From NCBI RefSeq assembly GCF_024707485.1, contig NZ_CP102602.1, forward strand, positions 1,240,001-1,304,000: DNA of 64,000 nucleotides, in the 5' to 3' direction. Of the stretch, positions 49,553 to 57,228 are shown in pieces (position 1 is the stretch's first letter; each line of letters starts with the position of its first letter). The notes under the pieces are model-generated. The model worked only from the letters and a program-made list of their open reading frames with translations. It was not told where the DNA came from and did no database searches. Position numbers and translations under genes: made by a program. This DNA comes from Thermococcus thermotolerans (GTDB taxonomy: Archaea > Methanobacteriota_B > Thermococci > Thermococcales > Thermococcaceae).

Positions 49553-50089
49553 ATGAACCCGTTCCACGAGCTTGAGCCCGGACCGGAGGTTCCAGAGGTC
49601 GTTTACGCTCTCATAGAGATACCGAAGGGGAGCAGGAACAAGTACGAGCTTGACAAGAAGACCGGACTCCTTAAGCTCGACCGCGTCCTTTACAGCCCGT
49701 TCTTCTACCCGGTGGACTACGGAATAATCCCGCAGACCTGGTACGACGACGGCGACCCCTTCGACATAATGGTCATCATGCGCGAGCCGGTCTATCCGCT
49801 CACCATCATCGAGGCGAGGCCTATAGGCATCATGAAGATGGAGGACAGCGGAGACAAGGACTGGAAGGTCCTGGCCGTTCCCGTCGAGGACCCCTACTTC
49901 GAGGACTGGAAGGACATCGACGACGTTCCCAAGGCCTTCCTCGACGAGATTGCCCACTTCTTCCAGCGCTACAAGGAGCTCCAGGGCAAGGTCACGAAGA
50001 TAGAGGGCTGGGGCAACGCCGAGGAGGCCAAGAGGGAGATACTCAGGGCCATCGAGATGTACAAGGAGAAGTTCGGCAAGAAGGAGTGA
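49553..50089 (+). CDS. ppa: Inorganic pyrophosphatase (family I)
   Basis: 178 residues, the normal size of soluble family I enzymes: [31 protein letters not shown], the signature [11 protein letters not shown] (metal-binding Asp triplet) and [18 protein letters not shown]. It drives biosynthesis by hydrolysing PPi in the cytosol. GAGGTGG precedes the ATG; CTTTAAAAG near 49490 is the TATA box. Confidence 0.97.
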   Translation: MNPFHELEPGPEVPEVVYALIEIPKGSRNKYELDKKTGLLKLDRVLYSPFFYPVDYGIIPQTWYDDGDPFDIMVIMREPVYPLTIIEARPIGIMKMEDSGDKDWKVLAVPVEDPYFEDWKDIDDVPKAFLDEIAHFFQRYKELQGKVTKIEGWGNAEEAKREILRAIEMYKEKFGKKE

Positions 50090-50128
50090 TTTTCTCTTTC
50101 TATTCCTATTCCAAGGGGAGGTAAAGGC

Positions 50129-50689
50129 ATGTACAAGCTCCTGAAGATTAAGGACGTTGTGAGAATCCCGCCCAGGATGTTCACGATGGACCCAAAGGAA
50201 GCCGCCAAACTCGTCCTCCGTGAGACCTACGAGGGAATATACGACCGTGACGAGGGCGTTATCCTGGCGGTAATGGACGTTGAGGAGATAGGCCAGGGAG
50301 TCATCGTGCCCGGAGACGGTGCAACCTACCACGAGGTTGTCTTTGACGTCCTCGTATGGAAGCCCGAGATGCACGAGGTCGTTGAGGGCGAGGTGATCGA
50401 TGTAGCTCCGTACGGTGCCTTCATCAGAATCGGCCCGATGGACGGTCTCGTCCACATCAGCCAGCTCATGGATGACTACGTCGTCTTCGACGAGAAGAAC
50501 AAGCAGTTCCTCGGCAAGGAGACCAAGAGGGTCCTCAAGCTCGGGGACGAAGTCAGGGCAAGGGTCATCGCCATAAGCATCAAGAGCAGGGTAATCAGAG
50601 AGAACAAGATAGGCCTCACCATGCGCCAGCCCGGTCTCGGAAAGAGGGACTGGATAGAGAAGGAGAAGCGCAAGGAGGCTGAGGCATGA
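50129..50689 (+). CDS. rpo7: DNA-directed RNA polymerase subunit Rpo7 (RpoE')
   Basis: 186 residues. The N-terminal RNP-like domain (MYKLLKIKDVVRIPPRMFTMDPKEAAKLVLRETYEGIYDRDEGVIL) precedes an S1 domain (about 80-165; VVEGEVIDVAPYGAFIRIGPMDGLVHISQLMDDYV). It forms the RNA-exit stalk with Rpo4, which is not in this window. The stop overlaps the start of spt4. Confidence 0.97.
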   Translation: MYKLLKIKDVVRIPPRMFTMDPKEAAKLVLRETYEGIYDRDEGVILAVMDVEEIGQGVIVPGDGATYHEVVFDVLVWKPEMHEVVEGEVIDVAPYGAFIRIGPMDGLVHISQLMDDYVVFDEKNKQFLGKETKRVLKLGDEVRARVIAISIKSRVIRENKIGLTMRQPGLGKRDWIEKEKRKEAEA

Positions 50690-50874
50690 CGAAGGAGAGA
50701 GCCTGCAGGCACTGCCACTACATAACGACCGAAGACCGCTGTCCCGTCTGCGGCAGCAGGGACCTCAGCGACGAGTGGTTTGACCTCGTCATAATCACCG
50801 AGCCAGAGAAGTCGAGGATAGCCCAGAAGCTGGGCGTTAAGGTTCCAGGAAAGTACGCCATAAGGGTCAGATGA
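50686..50874 (+). CDS. spt4: Transcription elongation factor Spt4 (RpoE'')
   Basis: 62 residues with the zinc ribbon ACRHCHYITTEDRCPVCGS and the conserved end [38 protein letters not shown]. Spt4 pairs with Spt5 to keep RNA polymerase processive. ATGA overlaps on both sides couple it to rpo7 and to the dephospho-CoA kinase gene. Confidence 0.96.
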   Translation: MTKERACRHCHYITTEDRCPVCGSRDLSDEWFDLVIITEPEKSRIAQKLGVKVPGKYAIRVR

Positions 50875-51404
50875 TGCTGTTCGTATTAACGCCAGAACTC
50901 AGGAGGGAGCTGAAGGCTCCCCTCGGTGAGCTCGTAGAGGGCGAGATTCCCGAGCCGTACCTCCGGATTAGGGGGGAGCTTGAAAAAGCGCGACACGTTG
51001 TTACGGTCGGAGACGTGGTCACAGAAAACGTCCTCCGGCTCGGGATAAAGCCGAGCGTGGCGATATACGACCACAAAACGAAACGCCGGGAGTACAACCC
51101 AGACATCGAGACCGGCGCTGTGGTGATGACGGTTCAGAACCCGGCCGGGACGATAACGAAAGCTTTATTAAACGCAATCAGAAAGGGCTTTGGACTGGCC
51201 GAAAGGGGCCGGAGGGTTTACATAAAGGTGTGTGGAGAGGAAGACCTGGCGGCCATTCCGGCCGTGCTCTACGCCCCCTACGGGAGCATCGTGCTCTACG
51301 GCCAGCCGGATGAGGGAGTAGTGCTTATAAGGGTAACACCCGAATGCAAGCTCAAGTGTGGGAAGCTCATGTCGAAGATGGAGGTGGTTCGCGATGGAGA
51401 TTAA
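50871..51404 (+). CDS. GTP-dependent dephospho-CoA kinase (DUF359)
   Basis: 177 residues of the DUF359 family: [56 protein letters not shown], then [21 protein letters not shown] and [19 protein letters not shown]. The Thermococcus orthologue, in the same position after spt4, was shown to phosphorylate dephospho-CoA with GTP, the last step of CoA synthesis. It overlaps rps24e by 11 bases. Confidence 0.93.
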   Translation: MMLFVLTPELRRELKAPLGELVEGEIPEPYLRIRGELEKARHVVTVGDVVTENVLRLGIKPSVAIYDHKTKRREYNPDIETGAVVMTVQNPAGTITKALLNAIRKGFGLAERGRRVYIKVCGEEDLAAIPAVLYAPYGSIVLYGQPDEGVVLIRVTPECKLKCGKLMSKMEVVRDGD

Positions 51405-51690
51405 GGTTACCGAGATAAGGGAGAACAAGCTCCTTGGGAGAAAGGAGATATACTTCGATGTCATCCACGAGGGTGAACCGACACCGAGCAGGGCCGACGT
51501 CAAGGGCAAGCTCGTCGCCATGCTCGACCTCAACCCGGAGACGGTCGTGCTCCAGTACATAAGGAGCTACTTCGGTAGCCGCGTTAGTAAGGGCTACGCG
51601 AAAGCTTATGAGAGCAAGGAAAGGATGCTCTACATTGAGCCCGAGTACATCCTCATCAGGGACGGAATAATCACAAAGGAGGAGGAGTGA
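51394..51690 (+). CDS. rps24e: 30S ribosomal protein S24e
   Basis: 98 residues: [44 protein letters not shown], then [28 protein letters not shown], the S24e signature. The start lies within the preceding gene; GGAGGTGG precedes the ATG. Confidence 0.97.
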   Translation: MEIKVTEIRENKLLGRKEIYFDVIHEGEPTPSRADVKGKLVAMLDLNPETVVLQYIRSYFGSRVSKGYAKAYESKERMLYIEPEYILIRDGIITKEEE

Positions 51691-51691
51691 A

Positions 51692-51847
51692 ATGGGGCAG
51701 AAGTGGAAGATGTACGAGGTCCAGGGCGGTAAGGTCAGGAGGAAGAACAAGTTCTGCCCACGCTGCGGTCCGGGTGTCTTCATGGCCGAGCACAAGGACC
51801 GCTGGAGCTGCGGAAGGTGCGGCTACACCGAGTGGAAGAGGAAGTGA
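51692..51847 (+). CDS. rps27ae: 30S ribosomal protein S27ae
   Basis: 51 residues with zinc ribbon CPRCGPG...CGRCGY: starts [20 protein letters not shown] and ends TEWKRK. ATG follows GGAGGAG, one base after the rps24e stop. It is the archaeal protein without the ubiquitin fusion. Shorter than usual ORF cut-offs. Confidence 0.97.
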   Translation: MGQKWKMYEVQGGKVRRKNKFCPRCGPGVFMAEHKDRWSCGRCGYTEWKRK

Positions 51848-51911
51848 TTTCTTTTTCTCTTCTCCAAAATCGACCCAGAACGTTTCTTGAGAATCGCCCC
51901 TAAACCGTTCT

Positions 51912-51959
51912 GGTTAGCCGTAACTTGCATGAAGTTTGTAAACGTCGTTACGGCTAACC
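51912..51959 (-). ncRNA. Large hairpin at the tnpB 3' end, omega-RNA scaffold candidate
   Basis: GGTTAGCCGTAAC (51912-51924) pairs perfectly over 13 bp with GTTACGGCTAACC (51947-51959). It spans the tnpB stop codon. TnpB guide RNAs (reRNA/omega-RNA) are made from the tnpB 3' end and the element end, with a guide taken from flanking DNA, so this should be the scaffold stem. The guide would read left of about 51890. Confidence 0.65.
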
Positions 51960-53095
51960 TTCCCCACTCCCATCTTCATTGTGGAGCTTTCAGGGGGAAC
52001 GGAAACTCCCCACATCTTCAGGGCTCTCAAACGAATATTCCAACTCCCAACCACATCACGGTCGGCTTCAAAACCACAGTTTGAGCACTTCAAGACCCTG
52101 CCCCCATTCGGGCTTAGTTTCTCCCCACATACCGGGCACAGGGAGGAAGTATGAGCAGGATTCACGAAAACAATCCTAACACCCTTCAGCTTAGCCTTGT
52201 ATTCAATAATTGATTGAAGCTTCCTAAAACTCCAACGGTGAAGACGACCATTCATTTCAGCCGAATACCTGATTGAATCCCTGATTTCAGTCAAATCTTC
52301 AAGGGCAATTCCACCGTATTTTTCCGCCAATTCCACTATTTTGTTAGCAAGCTTGTGATAAAGGTCGTTAAGCCTGTTCCTCTCCCTCCGCCCGTATTTT
52401 TCAAGGAGTTCCTCCCTCTTCCTTCCAGCCCTGATTTTCCCCTGTATTCTCCGCCTCTTCACAAAGTAGCCCGTCCTAATCTCCCGCTCGTGAGTGATTA
52501 TTTGAACGAATTCCCCGTTTGGAAGACTGAGCGTTACGTTGTTCTCATTCAAATCAACTCCAACAAAAGCTTTCGGCTCGCTAACTTCAACCTCTTTCGA
52601 GAAAACAACGTTGAGAAAAGTTCCTTTCGGCGTTCTAACCAACCACGCCTGCCCAACCTTCCAGTCCCTGAATTTCTCATGGTATTTTGCAGGATAAAAC
52701 TCTAATTGAACCCTCCCGTCCGGAGTGGAGAGTTTTACAGTTCTATTCTCCAAGTCGAGTTTGAACAGGTGGTCGTCGAGCATTATGACGTCCCTCTTGA
52801 AAACTGGCCTGCCTTTTGCCTTCCCCTTCTTCTTCCGCTTCCTAAAGCTTTTGAAGATTGATGTAGCCATCTGGCAAGCCGTGTAAAGGTAATGACTCGG
52901 AAGCTCTGAATACTCATTACGAAGGCTCTTGTAGGTTTCCTTTTTGAGCCTGTAAAAGCTGGTTATGTTGTTCTCAAAAGCGTGAGTGATGAGGTAGTTC
53001 ACGATTTCCCGATAAGTTTGGAAAAGCTCTTCTAATCCCTCTGGAGTTTCCTTGAGTTTGAATTTGGCGGTGAGCTTAATCGTCTCTGAGGGCAT
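51914..53095 (-). CDS. tnpB: TnpB RNA-guided nuclease (IS605/IS607 type)
   Basis: 393 residues. The N-terminal helical/beta part has TAKFKLKETPEGLEELFQTYREIVNYL; the RuvC-like nuclease has Asp181 (FVGVDLNENN), Glu266 (IALEDLTEIRDS) and the Asp345/Asp347 region (FEADRDVVGSWNI). The zinc ribbon lies between (CPVCGEK...CSNCG, Cys320-Cys340). All are intact. TnpB is an omega-RNA-guided DNA endonuclease, ancestor of Cas12, that favours element retention. Confidence 0.95.
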   Translation of the reverse strand: MPSETIKLTAKFKLKETPEGLEELFQTYREIVNYLITHAFENNITSFYRLKKETYKSLRNEYSELPSHYLYTACQMATSIFKSFRKRKKKGKAKGRPVFKRDVIMLDDHLFKLDLENRTVKLSTPDGRVQLEFYPAKYHEKFRDWKVGQAWLVRTPKGTFLNVVFSKEVEVSEPKAFVGVDLNENNVTLSLPNGEFVQIITHEREIRTGYFVKRRRIQGKIRAGRKREELLEKYGRRERNRLNDLYHKLANKIVELAEKYGGIALEDLTEIRDSIRYSAEMNGRLHRWSFRKLQSIIEYKAKLKGVRIVFVNPAHTSSLCPVCGEKLSPNGGRVLKCSNCGFEADRDVVGSWNIRLRALKMWGVSVPPESSTMKMGVGKVSRNDVYKLHASYG

Positions 53096-53681
53096 TCTTT
53101 ACCGCCTCGACAAGGCGTTTTTTCCTGTGAGAACGCATACCATAAAGCTTTCCGGCGAAGGAGGTTACGATGGCTAACAAATCTTCAACAAGTTCTTTTT
53201 CTATGGCTTCCTCATCGTCGAAGATTACTTCAATCTCAACACCGTGTGAGTTGAAGTATTGTTCGAGGTATTTGAAGCCGAAGCGGGTGAGCCTGTCCCT
53301 GTAAGTTATGACAACTTTTCCAACTTCTCCGCTTTCGACGAGTTTGAAGAGCTGTTTTAACCCTCTCCTGTTCTCGTTCAGGCTGGAAGAAATGTCGGTG
53401 AGGATTTTGGCCACTTGGTAGCCTCTGGAGGAGCAGTAGTTCTTGAGGTATTCGATTTGTCTTTCTAAGTCTTCTTTCTGGTCTCGGCTTGAGACTCTGG
53501 CGTAAATGACGACTTTATCAGGGATTTTACCCTCAAGAATTCTCTTGATTTCGCTTTCAGGGACTCGGTATTCTCTCCCGATACGGTAAGCTTTAATCTC
53601 GCCGGATTTAATCTTCCTAATCAATGTTGGTTTGCTGATGCCTAAGAGTTGTGAGGCCTCCCCCGTCCGATAAAGCCTCAT
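53076..53681 (-). CDS. tnpA: IS607-type serine recombinase TnpA
   Basis: 201 residues. A MerR-like helix-turn-helix (MRLYRTGEASQLLGISKPTLIRKIKSGEIKAYRIGREYRVPESEI) precedes the serine recombinase domain, with the catalytic Ser near 64 (YARVSSRDQKEDLERQI) and VITYRDRLTRFGFKYLEQYF. The small size with N-terminal DNA-binding domain is diagnostic of IS607. ATG 53681 follows GAGTGGAG. Confidence 0.94.
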   Translation of the reverse strand: MRLYRTGEASQLLGISKPTLIRKIKSGEIKAYRIGREYRVPESEIKRILEGKIPDKVVIYARVSSRDQKEDLERQIEYLKNYCSSRGYQVAKILTDISSSLNENRRGLKQLFKLVESGEVGKVVITYRDRLTRFGFKYLEQYFNSHGVEIEVIFDDEEAIEKELVEDLLAIVTSFAGKLYGMRSHRKKRLVEAVKNALRDD

Positions 53682-53816
53682 ACTCCACTCTACCAAAATG
53701 AATTATGAAATGAAAACACTTAAACTTTACGCTTTTAACTATCTATGAAACAGCCCAGGACCTCTGGTATGTTGCAAGCTTTTAAGGGGAGCCAGCGGAA
53801 AAATAGAGAACGAAAA

Positions 53817-55085
53817 TCAGCCGATGGCCACCTGAACGGCCAGATCAGCCCTGACTATTCCGTAGCCATAGTATATGTCCCATCCAGGGTCCCCAAGGTC
53901 ATCTGCGGTGGAGTGGAGAATACCCCTGACAGTGCTGGTTCCAATATCGTCGAAGGTTCCGACCGGGAGAACCCTGCCGTACTTGTTGTAGTATGCAGCC
54001 TGTATGAGGGCAACAACACCGCTGACGTGTGGCGTTGCCATGCTCGTTCCACTAAGGGTTTCGTAGGTATCGTCCGGATAGGTGCTTAGAATGTCAACGC
54101 CTGGAGCACTAACTTCCGGCTGTCTGTTGCTCCAGGAAGCGATCTGATCGTTTACATCACTCGCACCAACGGCGATGACCTCAGGATATGCGGCGGGATA
54201 GCTGGGACTGGAAGCCCCTTCGTTGCCGCTCGCTGCCACTATAACCACACCGTAGTTGTATGCCTGGATTATCATATCGTGGAGATACTGGTCGTCCGTT
54301 GGGCCTCCAAGGGACATGCTTATAACTTCTGCGGCGTCGTCATCGGGGTCGCCGACGATTATCCCATCGCCGTCCTTGTCGAGAATTCCATCGGGGCCAA
54401 GGAGAGCCTGCTCGATTCCGATGGCTATATCGCTGTAGGAACCGCTCCCGCTTGCATCCAGAACCCTGATGGAGTATATTTCAACCCCGGGAGCAACGCC
54501 AACAACGCCGATGTCATTGTTGAGCGCGGCTATTGTCCCTATAACATGTGTCCCATGACCATTCTGGTCTTTACACTGGGCTGGATTTGTTGTAACCCTG
54601 CCCCGGAGAGTGCTAACACACCATGCTATATTACCAGCCAGGTCCGGATGGTCGTAGTCAACCCCAGTATCAAGAACGGCGACCTCAATAACACCTCCAG
54701 AGCCATCGGTTATGCCCCATACATCGGGGGCCCTGACTCTGCTGATTCCCCACGGAATCTGCTGGGAGGGCTGTCCACCTCCGAGCCAGGAGGGTGGCCC
54801 GACGAGTATCCTTGCCTTGTGGTCAAACTCTATCATTTTGACTCCCGGAAGCTTCTTGAGCCTTCCAACGGCTGTTGAAGGCACCTCCACTACTACCGCG
54901 TCTATCAGCTTAAACTGATAAACAACGTGGCCGCCTATTGTGGCAACGTCTGCCGTGTTGAAGTGTCCCCTGTCCACGTGCACTATCACTCTAATAAGTT
55001 CAGGCTTCTCTGCCGTCGCTGGAACCCCCAAAAGAGAAAGCACAATCAGGGCCACTAAAGCAATTGTCATATCCTTCCTGCTCAT
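53817..55085 (-). CDS. Subtilisin-like serine protease (Tk-subtilisin type)
   Basis: 422 residues: signal peptide (about 1-24), propeptide (about 25-93) and S8 catalytic domain. Catalytic residues are Asp139 ([14 protein letters not shown]), His177 (NGHGTHVIG) and Ser348 (SGTSMATPH), with oxyanion Asn288 (AASGNEG). The Asp-rich insert [19 protein letters not shown] (about 235-253) is the calcium-binding loop needed for folding in Tk-subtilisin, which has the same length. Secreted, hyperstable peptidase. GGGGGTG precedes the ATG. Confidence 0.96.
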   Translation of the reverse strand: MSRKDMTIALVALIVLSLLGVPATAEKPELIRVIVHVDRGHFNTADVATIGGHVVYQFKLIDAVVVEVPSTAVGRLKKLPGVKMIEFDHKARILVGPPSWLGGGQPSQQIPWGISRVRAPDVWGITDGSGGVIEVAVLDTGVDYDHPDLAGNIAWCVSTLRGRVTTNPAQCKDQNGHGTHVIGTIAALNNDIGVVGVAPGVEIYSIRVLDASGSGSYSDIAIGIEQALLGPDGILDKDGDGIIVGDPDDDAAEVISMSLGGPTDDQYLHDMIIQAYNYGVVIVAASGNEGASSPSYPAAYPEVIAVGASDVNDQIASWSNRQPEVSAPGVDILSTYPDDTYETLSGTSMATPHVSGVVALIQAAYYNKYGRVLPVGTFDDIGTSTVRGILHSTADDLGDPGWDIYYGYGIVRADLAVQVAIG

Positions 55086-55291
55086 TTACATACACCCCCA
55101 AGCAGTCAAGAACATCGATGACAAATAATTTAAGCCTTGGGTTGCGACCAGTGGAAAAATTGAAAGTTCTGAGGATGAGATGTTGTCCCGGATTCAACTT
55201 GAAAAAAAGAACGTGTCAGATTTACAAAGTATCGGCGGCTTCGGTTAACACTCTCCGTTAAGTTCAAAAACTGAACATCATACCCCACGTC

Positions 55292-55879
55292 ATGCCCACA
55301 TACTACGGCATCAAGCTCAGGCTCCATCCGCAGGTCTACGAGCCCGCTGAGGATACCTTCCTCTTAGCTGAAAACCTCGCGATCAGGGAAGGAGATACCG
55401 CCCTCGACGTCGGCACAGGAACGGGGCTTATAGCACTCCTGATGGCCAGAAAAGCCCGCTTCGTTCTGGGAGTGGATATTAACCCCCTCGCAGTTGAACT
55501 GGCGAGGGAAAACGCAGAGCTGAACGGCATCCAAAACGTTGAGTTCCGCCTGAGCGACCTCTTTGAGAACGTTTCCGGAAAGTTCGACGTGATAACGTTC
55601 AACGCCCCTTACCTCCCCGGCGAACCGGAGGAGCCAATAGACCTGGCACTGGTTGGGGGCAAAACTGGAAGAGAAGTCCTCGACAGGTTTATCCAGGAAG
55701 TCCCAGAGTACCTTAAACCCTGTGGAATCGTCCAGATAGTCCAGAGCTCGATAACAGGGGTGGATGAGACCCTTAAACAGCTGGAAAAAGCCGGGCTAAG
55801 GGGAAAAATAGTAGCTAGGAGGCATGTATTTTTCGAGGACATCGTCCTGATAAACGCTACGCTGAGTGATTGCGTTTGA
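55292..55879 (+). CDS. HemK/PrmC-like methyltransferase
   Basis: 195 residues. SAM motif I LDVGTGTGLIALLMARKARFVLGVDINPLAVELARENAELNG; motif IV FNAPYLPGEPEEPID, where Ala replaces the first Pro of NPPY. The size and the YEPAEDTFLLAENL start match archaeal Mtq2/HemK enzymes that methylate Gln of the aRF1 GGQ motif. No ribosome site; a leaderless start at ATG 55292 is likely. Its end overlaps a small antisense ORF. Confidence 0.88.
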   Translation: MPTYYGIKLRLHPQVYEPAEDTFLLAENLAIREGDTALDVGTGTGLIALLMARKARFVLGVDINPLAVELARENAELNGIQNVEFRLSDLFENVSGKFDVITFNAPYLPGEPEEPIDLALVGGKTGREVLDRFIQEVPEYLKPCGIVQIVQSSITGVDETLKQLEKAGLRGKIVARRHVFFEDIVLINATLSDCV

Positions 55880-55994
55880 CCTCGAAGAGGAATTTAATCC
55901 TGGGCCTCTCAACCGGCTCAACCTCGTCCTCAAAGAAGTCAATTTTAATCTCCCTTGCATCCAGCGCGGGTTCTGGCTTTATCCTTTCAAACAT
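55857..55994 (-). CDS. Candidate 45-residue acidic protein
   Basis: ATG 55994 to TAG 55857 predicts MFERIKPEPALDAREIKIDF, then FEDEVEPVERPRIKFLFEVKRNHSA. CTTTAAAAG (56016-56024) lies about 25 bases before the ATG, so a leaderless transcript is plausible. Overlaps the methyltransferase end convergently by 23 bases. No family recognised. Confidence 0.5.
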   Translation of the reverse strand: MFERIKPEPALDAREIKIDFFEDEVEPVERPRIKFLFEVKRNHSA

Positions 55995-56152
55995 GAAGGA
56001 AAAAGCGACGGCCAGCTTTTAAAGTTTTCGCAGATTGCCGAACTATTTTTCGACGATAAAATATCGTCCCATGAAAATTCCACACACCCGACCCATCACC
56101 TTTTTAAAAGGATTCCATGAGTTGAACCCAGAGAGAGATTTAGGTGAGGCTA

Positions 56153-57154
56153 ATGGCGATAACGTTCAAGTCTGACCCAAACATGCCCGATGAGATTGCG
56201 AGACTGTTTAAGAAGCAGCACTACGCCCTGGTGGGAAGGCACAGCTCGGTCAAGCTATGCCACTGGCTAAAGGAGAGCATAAAAAAAGGCAGGTTCTGCT
56301 ACAAGCAGAAGTTCTATGGCATCCACTCGCACCGGTGCCTGCAGATGACACCCGTTACAGCTTGGTGCAGCCACAACTGCATATTCTGCTGGCGCCCGAT
56401 GGAGGGCTTCCTTGGAACCGAGTTGCCTCAGCCTTGGGACGATCCAGCCTTCATCGTCGAGGAGAGCATAAAGGCCCAGAGGAAGCTCCTAGTAGGCTAC
56501 AAGGGCATGCCGGGCATAAACATGAAGAAGTTTGAGGAGGCGTGGAACCCGAAGCACGCCGCCATAAGCCTCTCCGGCGAGCCGATGCTCTACCCCTACA
56601 TGGGCGACCTGGTGGAGGAGTTCCACAAGCGTGGATTCACCACTTTCATAGTCACCAACGGCACCGTTCCGGAGAGGCTGGAGGAGATGATACGGGAGGA
56701 CAAGCTCCCGACCCAGCTCTACGTCTCTCTGACCGCCCCGGACATCGAGACCTACAAGGGCGTCAACGTTCCCATGGTGCCCGATGGATGGGACAAGATA
56801 AAGGAGTTCCTCAGACTTATGGGCGGCGCTGATACGAGGACGGTGGTCAGACTCACCCTCGTCAAGGGCGAGAACATGCACAACCCGGAGGGCTACGCGA
56901 AGCTGATAAAGCTGGCCAACCCGATGTTCATCGAGGCCAAGGCTTACATGTTCGTCGGCTTTTCGAGGAACAGGCTGACCATCAACAACATGCCCCGCCA
57001 CGAGGAGATACGGGCCTTCGCTGAGGAGCTCGTCAGGCACCTCCCAGGATACCACATCGAGGACGAGTACGAACCGAGCAGGGTCGTGCTCATCATGAGG
57101 GACGACGTTGATTCCCACGGCTCCGGCAGGGAAGGCAGGTTCATAGGACACTGA
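56153..57154 (+). CDS. taw1: TYW1-like radical SAM enzyme (wyosine biosynthesis)
   Basis: 333 residues. The N-terminus has LFKKQHYALVGRHSSVKLCHWLKES and the Cys residues for the extra cluster; the radical SAM motif is CSHNCIFCWRP (CxxxCxxC), followed by LSGEPMLYPYMGDLVEEFHKRGFTTFIVTNGT. Taw1 condenses pyruvate with N1-methylguanosine-37 of tRNA-Phe to make imidazopurine. ATG 56153 follows AGGTGAGG; a TATA box TTTTTAAAAGG lies near 56100. Confidence 0.94.
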   Translation: MAITFKSDPNMPDEIARLFKKQHYALVGRHSSVKLCHWLKESIKKGRFCYKQKFYGIHSHRCLQMTPVTAWCSHNCIFCWRPMEGFLGTELPQPWDDPAFIVEESIKAQRKLLVGYKGMPGINMKKFEEAWNPKHAAISLSGEPMLYPYMGDLVEEFHKRGFTTFIVTNGTVPERLEEMIREDKLPTQLYVSLTAPDIETYKGVNVPMVPDGWDKIKEFLRLMGGADTRTVVRLTLVKGENMHNPEGYAKLIKLANPMFIEAKAYMFVGFSRNRLTINNMPRHEEIRAFAEELVRHLPGYHIEDEYEPSRVVLIMRDDVDSHGSGREGRFIGH

Positions 57155-57228
57155 GTCCCCTCTTCTCCCCATTATGGAAAAAGTTTATTTATTCTGGCCG
57201 CTTAGAATGAGTTTAGGGGTGTAAGGTG

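Larger units (their letters stand above)
51900..53740 (-). mobile_element. IS607-family insertion sequence (tnpA serine recombinase + tnpB)
   Basis: The minus-strand pair tnpA (53681-53076) and tnpB (53095-51914) overlap by 20 bases, the usual IS607 layout. IS607 elements have no terminal inverted repeats, so the ends are approximate. It sits between rps27ae and the protease gene without breaking either. Both ORFs are intact, with full catalytic residues, so the element may be active. Confidence 0.85.

Noticed and set aside
49547-50455. Minus-strand ORF of 302 codons opposite pyrophosphatase and rpo7
   Set aside because: Both plus-strand genes are certain; the ORF is a shadow.
53817-54878. 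Plus-strand ORFs opposite the subtilisin gene
   Set aside because: They are antisense to a protease with complete catalytic triad.
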